A stretch of 64,000 nt of DNA from Undibacterium hunanense (GTDB lineage: Bacteria > Pseudomonadota > Gammaproteobacteria > Burkholderiales > Burkholderiaceae_D): the NCBI RefSeq assembly GCF_014284335.1, contig NZ_JACOGF010000001.1:62001-126000 (forward strand), written 5' to 3'. The notes below the pieces were generated by a model. That model ran no database searches. It was given only the letters and a program-made list of their open reading frames with translations, and had not been told where the DNA came from. The translations under genes and the position numbers were made by a program. Positions 36,315 to 45,035 of the stretch are shown here, piece after piece; position 1 is the first letter of the stretch, and the number at the start of each line of letters is the position of its first letter.

Positions 36315-36515
36315 TCATGCAGGGACATCTGGTGTCAGTTGCATCCTAAGCAGTGTAATATGGTCTTTCAATTGCAATTTACGCTTTTTGAGGCGACGCA
36401 GTTGCAATTCATCGTGACTCGGATCCTTGATCAGCGTCTCGATTACCACATCCAGGTCTCTATGTTCAACCTCCAGCTCGATAATGCGTTGTAGTGTTTG
36501 TTCCGGGTGGCTCAT
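36315..36515 (-). CDS. YdcH/DUF465 family protein
   Basis: A 66-residue, highly charged protein, almost wholly helical, with the LKKRKLQLKDHI segment typical of the DUF465 (YdcH/SlyX-like) coiled-coil family. Role unknown. It lies between the DinG-like helicase (same strand) and the PP2C gene (divergent). Confidence 0.85.
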   Translation of the reverse strand: MSHPEQTLQRIIELEVEHRDLDVVIETLIKDPSHDELQLRRLKKRKLQLKDHITLLRMQLTPDVPA

Positions 36516-36599
36516 AGTCTTCTGGTTGCAGTAAAATAAAGTTTAATTAAGGAAAGACCATTTTCGGGTTTATCCCGTTAGTTTAATCTACCAAGACGT

Positions 36600-37400
36600 A
36601 TGAGCCAATATAAGATCGAAGCTGGAACCGGACAACATATCGGTGACCGGCAGGAACAACAAGACCGCGCCGCGCTTTTTGCGGCTCCGCATGCACCCGG
36701 CTATGTCATGGCCGTGGTGGCAGACGGTATGGGGGGGAAAAGCGGTGGAGCACTTGCCGCTGAGCAAGTAGTACGTACAGCAAAACAACTCTTTGATGAA
36801 TTTTACCCGGGAAATGATGTACGTAGTCTGTTAGAAAACATAGTCAACGAAGCACACACTGTCATTAAATTGTCGGGCGTATCATCAGAAAAGGAACCTC
36901 ACAGCACGTTTGTTGCACTTGTAATAACACCAAAACAAGAAGCCATCTGGGCACATGCTGGCGATTCGCGCCTGTATCGCTTTACCGGCCCCAATTTTAC
37001 CGAAAGAACCAAAGATCATTCCTACGTGGAAAAACTGGTGGATGAAGGCAAAATTGCCGCCGAAGAAGCCAAGAGCCACCGTTTATCAAATATCCTGATC
37101 AATGTCCTTGGTTCCAGTACGACGGCCCCTTACGTCACCTTTGGCGAATACAATGAACTGAAGGCGCATGATAGCTTCCTGCTGTGTTCCGATGGCCTGT
37201 GGCATTATTTCGATGATGCCGAGTTGTCTGCCGCCGTGGCAGCCAACAGCCCACGCCAGGCTTCCGAGTTCTTGATCAGAAAAGCCAGGGACAGGGCCAA
37301 CAGCCGGGGCGACAATTGTACGTTTGCGATTATCAAACTGGTTGAACCGCCAACAGAAGTCAAATCCTATACCGTGCAAAAAATGCGTCGGGCAATCTGA
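36600..37400 (+). CDS. PP2C-type serine/threonine protein phosphatase (Stp1/PrpC-like)
   Basis: A 266-residue soluble PPM-family phosphatase. Metal-binding motifs: GDRQEQQDR near 15-23, VADGMGGKSGG (Asp42), AGDSRLYRF, LLCSDGLWHYFDD and GDNCTFAIIKL. It would dephosphorylate Ser/Thr on proteins; no partner kinase is within the window on either side. Followed by a very strong terminator. Confidence 0.9.
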   Translation: MSQYKIEAGTGQHIGDRQEQQDRAALFAAPHAPGYVMAVVADGMGGKSGGALAAEQVVRTAKQLFDEFYPGNDVRSLLENIVNEAHTVIKLSGVSSEKEPHSTFVALVITPKQEAIWAHAGDSRLYRFTGPNFTERTKDHSYVEKLVDEGKIAAEEAKSHRLSNILINVLGSSTTAPYVTFGEYNELKAHDSFLLCSDGLWHYFDDAELSAAVAANSPRQASEFLIRKARDRANSRGDNCTFAIIKLVEPPTEVKSYTVQKMRRAI

Positions 37401-37428
37401 TCCTGCCAGCAGACCGCAGGGACTCTTA

Positions 37429-37480
37429 AAACACCGGGGCCAGCAAGATTTCATCTCTTGCTGGCCCCGGTGTTTTATTT
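37429..37480. terminator. Bidirectional terminator, 20-base perfect stem
   Basis: Arms 37429-37448 and 37458-37477 are exact complements (starting AAAACACCGGGGCC), A-rich on one side and T-rich on the other. It serves the PP2C gene and the convergent glutathione transferase gene. Confidence 0.95.
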
Positions 37481-37521
37481 GCGCGATTTATACTGCGTTA
37501 ATTGTTAACTTACTTGCTAAA

Positions 37522-38169
37522 TTACTTACCCTTGCTGGCCATCAATTCCTGATTCGCCTTGCGGTCTGCGTTCACTTTTTGCACGCTTGGCCTTTCAGAC
37601 ATCATCTTGACGTAATCCCGGGTCGGCAAATCCGCCAGAAAATCTCTGCCATAAATGATTTTGGTTGCCATGGACACCAGCGGGAAATGCACAACCGCAG
37701 CACAATCTGCCATAGTAAATTCTTTACCGCCAACAAAAGGATCAAATTTAGCCAGGCTGGCAAATGCCGGAATATTGCGCGTCAGTTGTTTTTCCACTTT
37801 GGCTTTGACTTCGTCTGTGACTTTGCCACCAAAAAAAGCTTCTGCATACAATTCACGTGTCGGCAATTCCAGATGCAATTCGATGAAGGTAATCAATTCA
37901 CGCAACTTGGCAGTTGCAAAAGGGCTCGCCGGCAAAAGCGGATGTTCAGGGTAAAGATTCTCTATGTAATCAAGTATGACCTGGGATTCGCACAATGATC
38001 CCTCCGGCGTTTCAATATAGGGAACCTTGCCCAGCGGTGAATGCATCAAGAGTTCTGGTGAACGCCCGGTCCATACAAGCTTTTCTTCAAAAGGTGCCGA
38101 TTTTTCCAGCAATGCCAGTTTGACCTTGTTGTAATAATTGCTGAGGGCGAAGCCGCAAAGTGTAATCAT
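37522..38169 (-). CDS. Glutathione S-transferase family protein
   Basis: A 215-residue protein with an N-terminal thioredoxin-fold domain (ITLCGFALSNYYNKVKLALLEK, then GKVPYIETPEGSLCESQVILDYIE, the glutathione-binding cis-Pro and Glu-Ser motif) and an all-helical C-terminal domain. Substrate cannot be assigned. The open frame begins at 38196, but ATG 38169 follows CGGAGA and starts the family-typical strand, so it is preferred. Confidence 0.9.
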   Translation of the reverse strand: MITLCGFALSNYYNKVKLALLEKSAPFEEKLVWTGRSPELLMHSPLGKVPYIETPEGSLCESQVILDYIENLYPEHPLLPASPFATAKLRELITFIELHLELPTRELYAEAFFGGKVTDEVKAKVEKQLTRNIPAFASLAKFDPFVGGKEFTMADCAAVVHFPLVSMATKIIYGRDFLADLPTRDYVKMMSERPSVQKVNADRKANQELMASKGK

Positions 38170-38306
38170 ATGTCTCCGTTTTATATGTGGCGCCATCGCG
38201 GCCTACAGGTATGCAAGGTATATCTGGCACGCCTGTAGCCAGCCAAGGGCATCTTATTGTGGCCCGTGTAAATACCAGGCCATCCTTATTTTCCCACAAA
38301 AACGGA

Positions 38307-40199
38307 TCAATTTTCCTTGTCCGTACGGAAATCAATCGTTTCAAAATTGATTATATTGGAGTCTGCTTCAGGCCCCTTGGCCGCACCAGCATCTGCTGTT
38401 GGGCGTGCCCATACTTTCGGTTTGCCACCGGCCGAACCCATTCTTTCCAGCTCATTGGCAACAGAGATCAGCAGCAGGATATCCCTGTACACAGGCAATT
38501 CAAAGCCCATGCGTTTGCCATCCCTGTCATCAACCAGGAGGCTTTCCAGGAAAGGCAGGATGTCATTGCTGCCCCACAAACGGCAAATACGGTTCATCAG
38601 ATGTTCAAAATCTTCCAGCTGCCGCGCTGGCAAAGCAGCAGGATCGATCTCGTATTCCGGAATATTGGCATTGAAGAACACCACAAAGCGGTCTCGCATG
38701 GCATCGTATTTGTCCTTGTTGCCGGTTACACGGTACAAGTCCAGCAAATACAACCAGGGCACGGGTGATTCCGGCAAATCAATTTCTGCCTGTGGCTCCA
38801 GTATTTCTATGGCGCGCTGCGGATCATTGACTGAAATCCAGAATTCAGCTTCCTGGGTCACATCCGAAATTTCTTCTACCTTCACAGACTGGCCGCGCGT
38901 AGAAAAGAAATTGAATGTACTGCTATTGCTGTCTTCCAGCGTAGGCACATATGCCTTACTGAAGATTGATGGCGTTTCCAGTTCGCCGAGATTGCTTTCA
39001 GGCGCATTTTTCTTGCCTGGTGCGGTCACTGGACGGCTGGTATCCGTGGTTTTCTCATCATCGATCTGATACAGGGAACCCGTCGTGGTCGGTCCATAGG
39101 ATGCCTGGATACTGTTCACGATTTCTTCTATGTTTTTCTTTGGTTCCGGCTCATGTGCATGTTCTTTTTGCTGCCACCAGGTGGACGTGAACCGTTTATG
39201 CATGCGGCTGATATACAGCAGCAGGAAAGCAATAATGCTCAAGCCTGCCAGCACGAAGACCGACAAGGCGATGATCCAGTCTTTGGAAAAACTGCTTTCC
39301 CTGGTTTCTTCCAGTGCCGCCTTATCCAGTTGGCTTTGACGTTTCAACTGCTGAGCCTCTTGCTGCAAGCTGAGAATTTTTTGCTGCTCGGATTTTAACT
39401 TGTCAGGTGCCACCTGGGCGGGCACTTCATCCCGCAGCATGGCAGCAAACTGTGCCTGCGCGGCACGCAGTTCTTCTATATTTGTTTGTGGATTATTGGC
39501 CGTCAGATTATCGCTCAGGCGCAAGCCAGGAGCGACAATGGCAACATCGTCAGACAGTTTCAGTTCATCCCTGGCCGGGCTGGTGTTTTGGAGCGGCTTG
39601 GGTGTTGAAGATTTTTTCGGGTTTTTTTTTGCAGTGACGACTTCCGTATCCGTCCGTATGGCTTCAGCCGCTTCTGGCTGAGTTTTTTCTTTCCTGACTT
39701 TCGGCTTCACCGGTCTTGGTACTGTCACTGCTTCGACAGGCGTATTGGTCGTGCCAGCTTGCGGCAGGACAATTGCAGCCGGTGCTTTTTGACCAGTCAC
39801 CGGTTGCAATGCAGCCAAAGGCGGGTCAAGCAAGATGGTGAATTCACGGTGCAACTGAATTTCACACCCCATGTCCACCATGATCTTGACAGCGGGCTCC
39901 ATCAAATCTTTTCTGGTAACCAGCGTCAGGAAACGCGTATTGCCTTTGACCAGCAAAGTAACACCAGCCTGTGCCAGGAAAGTGCCGTCCGTTGCCTCGA
40001 CTTTGGCCTTGAAGCAGGACTGATCTATTTCTGGAGCATCCCTGCCGGTGACTTCAAGCTGCGCCCGTAATTGCTGACCTAAACCTGACTGCACCGTCAG
40101 GTTACTGAAGCCTAATGCATATGCGTTACCCGTTGCCCCGGCGGCAAATGCGCCCAGGCATAAAAGGTTTAACGTGGATCGGCGGAATGGAACAGAAAT
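38307..40199 (-). CDS. fimV: FimV/HubP-like polar membrane protein, probable ATT start
   Basis: About 630 residues. The N terminus is a signal peptide ending NAYA|LGFSNLTVQSGLGQQL, which is the FimV family start. Then a periplasmic domain, a Lys/Pro-rich linker, a short coiled coil (about 270-300), one transmembrane helix (about 307-329, ALSVFVLAGLSIIAFLLLY), an acidic cytoplasmic part, and a C-terminal TPR-like FimV domain (NDPQRAIEILEPQ, VPWLYLLDLYRVTGNKDKYD). FimV organises the cell pole and type IV pilus assembly. The first ATG/GTG/TTG in frame is GTG 40094, which would lose the signal peptide. Two ATT codons (40202, 40199) lie 5 and 8 bases after GAGG, so ATT initiation is inferred. No LysM domain is evident. 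Confidence 0.82.
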   Translation of the reverse strand: MSVPFRRSTLNLLCLGAFAAGATGNAYALGFSNLTVQSGLGQQLRAQLEVTGRDAPEIDQSCFKAKVEATDGTFLAQAGVTLLVKGNTRFLTLVTRKDLMEPAVKIMVDMGCEIQLHREFTILLDPPLAALQPVTGQKAPAAIVLPQAGTTNTPVEAVTVPRPVKPKVRKEKTQPEAAEAIRTDTEVVTAKKNPKKSSTPKPLQNTSPARDELKLSDDVAIVAPGLRLSDNLTANNPQTNIEELRAAQAQFAAMLRDEVPAQVAPDKLKSEQQKILSLQQEAQQLKRQSQLDKAALEETRESSFSKDWIIALSVFVLAGLSIIAFLLLYISRMHKRFTSTWWQQKEHAHEPEPKKNIEEIVNSIQASYGPTTTGSLYQIDDEKTTDTSRPVTAPGKKNAPESNLGELETPSIFSKAYVPTLEDSNSSTFNFFSTRGQSVKVEEISDVTQEAEFWISVNDPQRAIEILEPQAEIDLPESPVPWLYLLDLYRVTGNKDKYDAMRDRFVVFFNANIPEYEIDPAALPARQLEDFEHLMNRICRLWGSNDILPFLESLLVDDRDGKRMGFELPVYRDILLLISVANELERMGSAGGKPKVWARPTADAGAAKGPEADSNIINFETIDFRTDKEN

Positions 40200-40202
40200 A
40201 AT

Positions 40203-40600
40203 AGAGACCTCAGAATTAGTTTATTCAGTAAATCAATTATCAATTGCCTTTTCTGAACGTATGTTATCTGCAATCTTACTGGCTTTATAAGCTTCCTTAA
40301 AGTCGTAACCAAATGAAAACATGGGTTTAAAGCCGAAATGTGTATGGATTTCAACATATTTATCATTTCCAGCAACAAGCCTTAATATTTAACTCATAAA
40401 AAACAGATAGTTATCTCCATATTTTCCGGATCAAAATGAAGTGACGGCACAAAATTAACAAGACAAAAAAATCATATTCAATGCCCGGCCATCGTCGTTA
40501 GAAATACAGAAAATGATATACATAATCAGTAAATTACTACACTTTCTTGCTTGTGTACTATTAAAATAATTTAATTTATAGCAACGTTCAAGTAAAAGTT
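40203..40600. other. AT-rich intergenic region upstream of fimV
   Basis: About 400 bases, clearly richer in A+T than the flanking genes. It must hold the fimV promoter and Shine-Dalgarno (GAGG at 40208-40211). No ORF looks coding: the 69-codon frame at 40169-40378 overlaps the fimV start in another frame. I see no RNA gene or repeat. Confidence 0.5.
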
Positions 40601-41359
40601 TTAATTTTTCTTCACATCAAGAATTTTTCTTGCAATGCCACGCAAGATATTGACCTCCTCCGCTTCCAGTTCTGCACGTGCCAACATGCGTTTCAATCTG
40701 GGCATCAGTTTTTTGGGATTGTCCGGATCCAGAAATTGAATTGCGACCAAAGCCTGCTCCAGATGACGGTACATGCCGTCGATTTCCTCTGCCGATGCCA
40801 TCTGTCCCTGAAAACCGATATTGCTGGCAACCGGCACATCCGTATCAAATGCCATTCGGCATTCATAGGCCAGCAGTTGTATTGCCTGTGCCAAGTTCAG
40901 GGATGAATACACAGGATTGGCCGGGATATTGATCAGCACATGGCAATTCATCACGATTTCATTGGGCAAGCCATAGCGTTCATTGCCAAAAATTAAAGCT
41001 ATCTGCGCTGGTTGGCGCTGCACCATATCTCCGGCGAAATGGCGTGGAGTAATGACTGGAGGAGAAAACTCGCGCAGCCTGGCACTCACGGCTGCCACAT
41101 ATTCACATCCCTGCAAGGCTTCTTCTATCGTGCTGACAATGCGCGCCTTGTCCAGGATGTCTTGCGCACCACTGGCAAGGGCCACTGCTTCAGGGTGTTG
41201 CAAGGCATCTTCAAAGCGCGGATTAACCAGCACCAGTTCAGAAAACCCCATGTTTTTAACTGCCCGCGCAGCCGCGCCTATATTGCCAGGATGACTGGTT
41301 TCAACCAGGATGAAGCGCAGGCGTTGAAAAAGAGATGTGTCAGTTTTGGGCAAGTTCAT
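40601..41359 (-). CDS. trmJ: tRNA (cytidine/uridine-32 2'-O)-methyltransferase TrmJ
   Basis: A 252-residue SPOUT methyltransferase. RFILVETSHPGNIGAAARAVKNMGF is the TrmH/TrmJ motif 1, IALIFGNERYGLPNEIV motif 2 and IPANPVYSSLNLAQAIQLLAYE motif 3, all part of the trefoil-knot SAM site; a C-terminal helical extension is typical of TrmJ. It methylates the ribose of tRNA position 32. Divergent from suhB, the common arrangement in betaproteobacteria. Confidence 0.94.
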   Translation of the reverse strand: MNLPKTDTSLFQRLRFILVETSHPGNIGAAARAVKNMGFSELVLVNPRFEDALQHPEAVALASGAQDILDKARIVSTIEEALQGCEYVAAVSARLREFSPPVITPRHFAGDMVQRQPAQIALIFGNERYGLPNEIVMNCHVLINIPANPVYSSLNLAQAIQLLAYECRMAFDTDVPVASNIGFQGQMASAEEIDGMYRHLEQALVAIQFLDPDNPKKLMPRLKRMLARAELEAEEVNILRGIARKILDVKKN

Positions 41360-41519
41360 TTAAAATAGCGGTATCAAGCGTTAATTTTTCATCGGTTGTG
41401 CTGATCATTGCCTGACTGACGACAATTACGCACGCTCTTTATCATTTTTGTGTAGCTTTGCAATTACCTCACTTTTTGGGTGACAGTAATGCGCATGCTG
41501 TCATTTTATCGGAAACCTT

Positions 41520-42320
41520 ATGCACCCAATGCTGAATACGGCTATTAAAGCCGCTCGTCGTGGCGCGACGATTATCAATCGCGCATCTTTTGACCTTGAT
41601 CGTGTCACTGTCACAGAAAAACATTTCAATGATTTCGTGACTGAAGTCGACAAGGCTGCCGAAGCCGCCATCATTGAGGTGCTGACCACTGCCTACCCTG
41701 ATCATGCCGTACTGGCCGAGGAATCAGGTGCTTCCGCTAATCTGCACGACGAAAATGACAATGTCTGGATCATCGACCCACTCGATGGCACTACCAACTT
41801 CATCCACGGCTTCCCGCAATATTGCGTTTCCATCGCCCTGCAACAGCGCGGCGTGATCACGCAATCTGTCGTGTATGACCCAACCCGCAATGAAATGTTT
41901 ACTGCCAGCAAAGGCGCTGGCGCTTTTCTGAACGACAAACGCATACGCGTTACACGCTGCGACAAACTGGCCGACGCATTGATCGGTACAGGTTTCCCTT
42001 CACGTGATTTGTCTGGCCTGGATGAATATCTGGCCATGTTCAAGGTCATGACCAGCAAATGCCAGGGTTTGAGAAGGCCCGGCTCTGCCGCGCTAGACCT
42101 GGCTTATGTTGCAACCGGCCGTCTGGATGGCTTTTTTGAAAAAGGCCTGGCCCCCTGGGATATCGCAGCAGGTGCCCTGCTGATCACTGAAGCTGGTGGC
42201 ATCGTCGGTAATTTCTCTGGTGATTCAGATTACCTGTACAAAGGTGATGTACTGGCCGGTACACCCAAAGTATTTGCGCAGATGGTCAATGCAATGCAAC
42301 CGTTTTCAGCTATCAAGTAA
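41520..42320 (+). CDS. suhB: Inositol-1-monophosphatase SuhB
   Basis: A 266-residue magnesium-dependent phosphatase. Metal ligands: Glu67/68 in LAEESG, Asp86 and Asp89 in [15 protein letters not shown], and the C-terminal Asp in [18 protein letters not shown]. coli SuhB also joins the rRNA transcription antitermination complex. Divergent from trmJ and 93 bases before rhlE. Confidence 0.95.
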   Translation: MHPMLNTAIKAARRGATIINRASFDLDRVTVTEKHFNDFVTEVDKAAEAAIIEVLTTAYPDHAVLAEESGASANLHDENDNVWIIDPLDGTTNFIHGFPQYCVSIALQQRGVITQSVVYDPTRNEMFTASKGAGAFLNDKRIRVTRCDKLADALIGTGFPSRDLSGLDEYLAMFKVMTSKCQGLRRPGSAALDLAYVATGRLDGFFEKGLAPWDIAAGALLITEAGGIVGNFSGDSDYLYKGDVLAGTPKVFAQMVNAMQPFSAIK

Positions 42321-42413
42321 TTTCTCACGCTCCGAAAAATTGGAGCGCCCCACTGCCCCATATGCCGGACTGATGGCTATCAGTCCGGTCACTTAGAAAC
42401 ACAGTCAAACCAC

Positions 42414-43799
42414 ATGGCATCATTCAACGAACTCGGCTTATCCGAGAACATTGTTCGCGCAGTAAGCGAACAAGGCTACACATCGCCAACCCCGATTCAG
42501 CAACAAGCTATTCCTGCTGTCATCAAGGGCGGCGATCTGCTGGCCGGCGCGCAAACCGGCACTGGCAAAACGGCAGGTTTTACCCTACCCATATTACAGC
42601 GCCTTTCCACTTCGGCTAACGCCCCCAAGGACAAGACCAGCAGACGCCCTATCCGCGCACTGGTGCTGACACCGACGCGTGAACTGGCTGCCCAGGTAGA
42701 AGAAAGCGTCAACACCTATGGCAAATATGTACCACTGAATTCTGGCGTGATTTTTGGCGGCGTTGGCATCAACCCGCAAATCAAGCTGCTGAAACAGGGT
42801 GTCGATATTCTGGTGGCCACGCCAGGCCGCCTGCTGGACCATCATCAGCAAGGCACGATAGACCTGCGCCATATTGAAATTCTGGTACTGGACGAAGCCG
42901 ACCGCATGCTGGACATGGGCTTTATCCACGACATCAAAAAAGTGCTGGCGATCCTGCCTTCCAAACGCCAGAATCTGCTGTTCTCTGCCACATTCTCGGA
43001 CGAGATCAAGGCACTGGCCGACCGTCTGCTCGACAACCCGGCAATGATAGAAGTGGCACGCCGTAATTCCACGGTGGAAGTGATTGCCCAAAAAGTGCAT
43101 CCGGTTGACCGCGACAAAAAACATCCTTTGCTGGCTCACCTGATCAAGACACATCAATGGTCACAAGTACTGGTATTTACCCGTACCAAGCACGGCGCCA
43201 ACAAACTGGTAGAGCAGTTGATTAAAGATGGCATCGCTGCCATGGCCATACACGGTAACAAAAGCCAGTCTGCACGTACCAAAGCCCTGGCCGAGTTCAA
43301 GGACGCCAGCCTGACCGTACTGGTAGCGACTGATATCGCTGCACGCGGCATCGACATTGACCAATTGCCACACGTGGTCAATTATGACTTGCCCAATGTA
43401 CCCGAAGATTATGTTCACCGCATAGGCCGTACCGGTCGCGCCGGCGCTACTGGCGAAGCCGTATCCCTGGTGTGCGTGGATGAATTCAAATTGCTGGCGG
43501 ATATAGAAAAACTCATCAAGCGTCAGATCCCGCAAGAAATTATTGATGGCTTCATCCCTGACCCACATGCAAAAGCCCAGCCCATACAGTTGCGCAGCCA
43601 GGATCACAGAGGCGGTGGCAGAGCACAACCATCAAGTCGCGGACAGCGCCCACAAGGCAATGGCGGCGCGCAGGCCGCACGTACACCAGGCAAACCCGCA
43701 ACACCAGGCGCGGCACCATCAAAGCCACGCCCAGCCGGCCCTCGCCCGGTAGTCAAACAATCTGCACCACGCAGGTCTGGCAGTCGCGGTAACGGCTAA
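42414..43799 (+). CDS. rhlE: DEAD-box RNA helicase RhlE
   Basis: A 461-residue helicase: Q motif [14 protein letters not shown], Walker A AQTGTGKT at 46-53, DEAD at about 160-163 ([13 protein letters not shown]), SATFSDEI, and [10 protein letters not shown]. The last 80 residues are a basic Gly/Ala/Pro/Arg-rich tail, as in RhlE proteins, likely RNA-binding and disordered. Acts in ribosome assembly and RNA turnover. Confidence 0.94.
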   Translation: MASFNELGLSENIVRAVSEQGYTSPTPIQQQAIPAVIKGGDLLAGAQTGTGKTAGFTLPILQRLSTSANAPKDKTSRRPIRALVLTPTRELAAQVEESVNTYGKYVPLNSGVIFGGVGINPQIKLLKQGVDILVATPGRLLDHHQQGTIDLRHIEILVLDEADRMLDMGFIHDIKKVLAILPSKRQNLLFSATFSDEIKALADRLLDNPAMIEVARRNSTVEVIAQKVHPVDRDKKHPLLAHLIKTHQWSQVLVFTRTKHGANKLVEQLIKDGIAAMAIHGNKSQSARTKALAEFKDASLTVLVATDIAARGIDIDQLPHVVNYDLPNVPEDYVHRIGRTGRAGATGEAVSLVCVDEFKLLADIEKLIKRQIPQEIIDGFIPDPHAKAQPIQLRSQDHRGGGRAQPSSRGQRPQGNGGAQAARTPGKPATPGAAPSKPRPAGPRPVVKQSAPRRSGSRGNG

Positions 43800-43820
43800 T
43801 GTAAGCGTGCCGGATTACGG

Positions 43821-43859
43821 AAAAAAAAGCCAGTCTACTTGTGTAGCTGGCTTTTTTTG
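43821..43859. terminator. Bidirectional terminator between rhlE and the DUF4239-like gene
   Basis: AAAAAAAAGCCAG(T)CTAC pairs with GTAGCTGGCTTTTTTT around TTGT, with one bulged base. Suits both convergent genes. Confidence 0.9.
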
Positions 43860-43889
43860 CAAAGCAGGTATCACATCTGCTTACGACAT

Positions 43890-44708
43890 TTACTGCCCCA
43901 CGCTCTTTGTGGTCGCCATTGACTTGTTGATCGTCTCTTGCAAACCCAGCATGCTGGCCTGGCTGACCTGGATAAATCCACGACGAGGTCGATCCAGGTC
44001 TATTGTCAAAAATACCGCCATCGCAATCAACACTTGCAAGGCCAGCGTCGCAAAGCTGGCGCGCTGACCGGTCAGGCCAGATGCATAGCCTACGGTTGCT
44101 GCTGTCATGATGATCGTTGCAAACAATAAGTACACGACCGTTTCCGGCACATGTCTGAGCAAACCCGCATCTCTTTTGCCAAAAGCATCTATCGTGTCAT
44201 TCAGGGTCTGGATGAATAAACCACTGGTCACAGCGCTTTTATCCAGTTCTGCCGCCTTCACTGCCTGCGCCCAAAGCAGATCCGAGACATGGCTGGATTT
44301 TTTAATCAACGCGCCTCTTTTCTCTGTTTCTGCCAAACTGACCTGTCCCTCATCTACTCTCAGATCCAGGTATTGCTTTACCAGCGACTGCACTTCCGGT
44401 CGCATACTGGCTGGCAAGAGCTGAATACGCAAATAAGTCGTACCTATGGCATTGGCTTCAGTCACAACTGCCTGGCTGCGCTCCTCGAAACGCTGCAGTG
44501 CCAGCGAAAATGCAAAACTCAGCAACAGGGCCAGTAAACCCAGCATGGATGCCTGCAAGGTATTGATTTGCGACTTCACCGCATCATTGGCGAAAGCCTG
44601 CTGCTTCAGCCCATTTCTGAAAGCAAGCTCGGAAGCTGACAACATGACGATAAAAAGCAGGGCCACGATCAGCGCAGTGTTCAGACCGTACATCAGTTCA
44701 TTGACCAT
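43890..44708 (-). CDS. Membrane protein, DUF4239 (bestrophin-like) type
   Basis: A 272-residue protein with four predicted helices, two near the N terminus (ALIVALLFIVMLSASELAF; LQASMLGLLALLLSFAFSLAL) and two near the C terminus, around a long soluble stretch. The segment ALQRFEERSQAVVTEANAIGTTYLR is typical of DUF4239 proteins. Function unknown; a channel role is only suggested by remote likeness to bestrophins. Start ATG 44708 is preceded by GAGGA. Single gene. Confidence 0.75.
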   Translation of the reverse strand: MVNELMYGLNTALIVALLFIVMLSASELAFRNGLKQQAFANDAVKSQINTLQASMLGLLALLLSFAFSLALQRFEERSQAVVTEANAIGTTYLRIQLLPASMRPEVQSLVKQYLDLRVDEGQVSLAETEKRGALIKKSSHVSDLLWAQAVKAAELDKSAVTSGLFIQTLNDTIDAFGKRDAGLLRHVPETVVYLLFATIIMTAATVGYASGLTGQRASFATLALQVLIAMAVFLTIDLDRPRRGFIQVSQASMLGLQETINKSMATTKSVGQ

Positions 44709-45035
44709 TCAGAATTTCCTCTGGCAGCAAGGTAAGAGAATGTTTTTCATTTTAACAATATCTGCAACAGGTGCAACATGGCAAAATGCTGATTCCATCT
44801 ATTTTCCCAGGACAGTAGTCAGGCCATTTCCCTACGCCTGTTCTACTTATATTTGCAATCCCGCAGAGCAACCGTAGACCACGGCAATCGTCTATGATAA
44901 GGTGCGCACCAAAATTAATGGCTGATCTGACAAAAAATACGAAAAAACCAGATCTGCGATTGATACGGCACAAGGCCTGGATCAGCCATCGCCACATCCA
45001 AGGCAATAAAAAATACGTTAATAAATCAAGGCTTT
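44709..45035. other. Divergent intergenic region upstream of mutS
   Basis: 327 bases between the DUF4239-like gene (leftward) and mutS (rightward). It must hold both promoters. The mutS ribosome site is AAGG at about 45025. Short frames here overlap mutS or its neighbour and have no family features. I see no repeat or RNA gene. Confidence 0.5.

Noticed and set aside
40169-40378. 69-codon frame near the fimV start as an alternative fimV N terminus by frameshift
   Set aside because: Its translation has no signal peptide, while the frame continuous with fimV encodes a complete one; ATT initiation explains the data without a frameshift.
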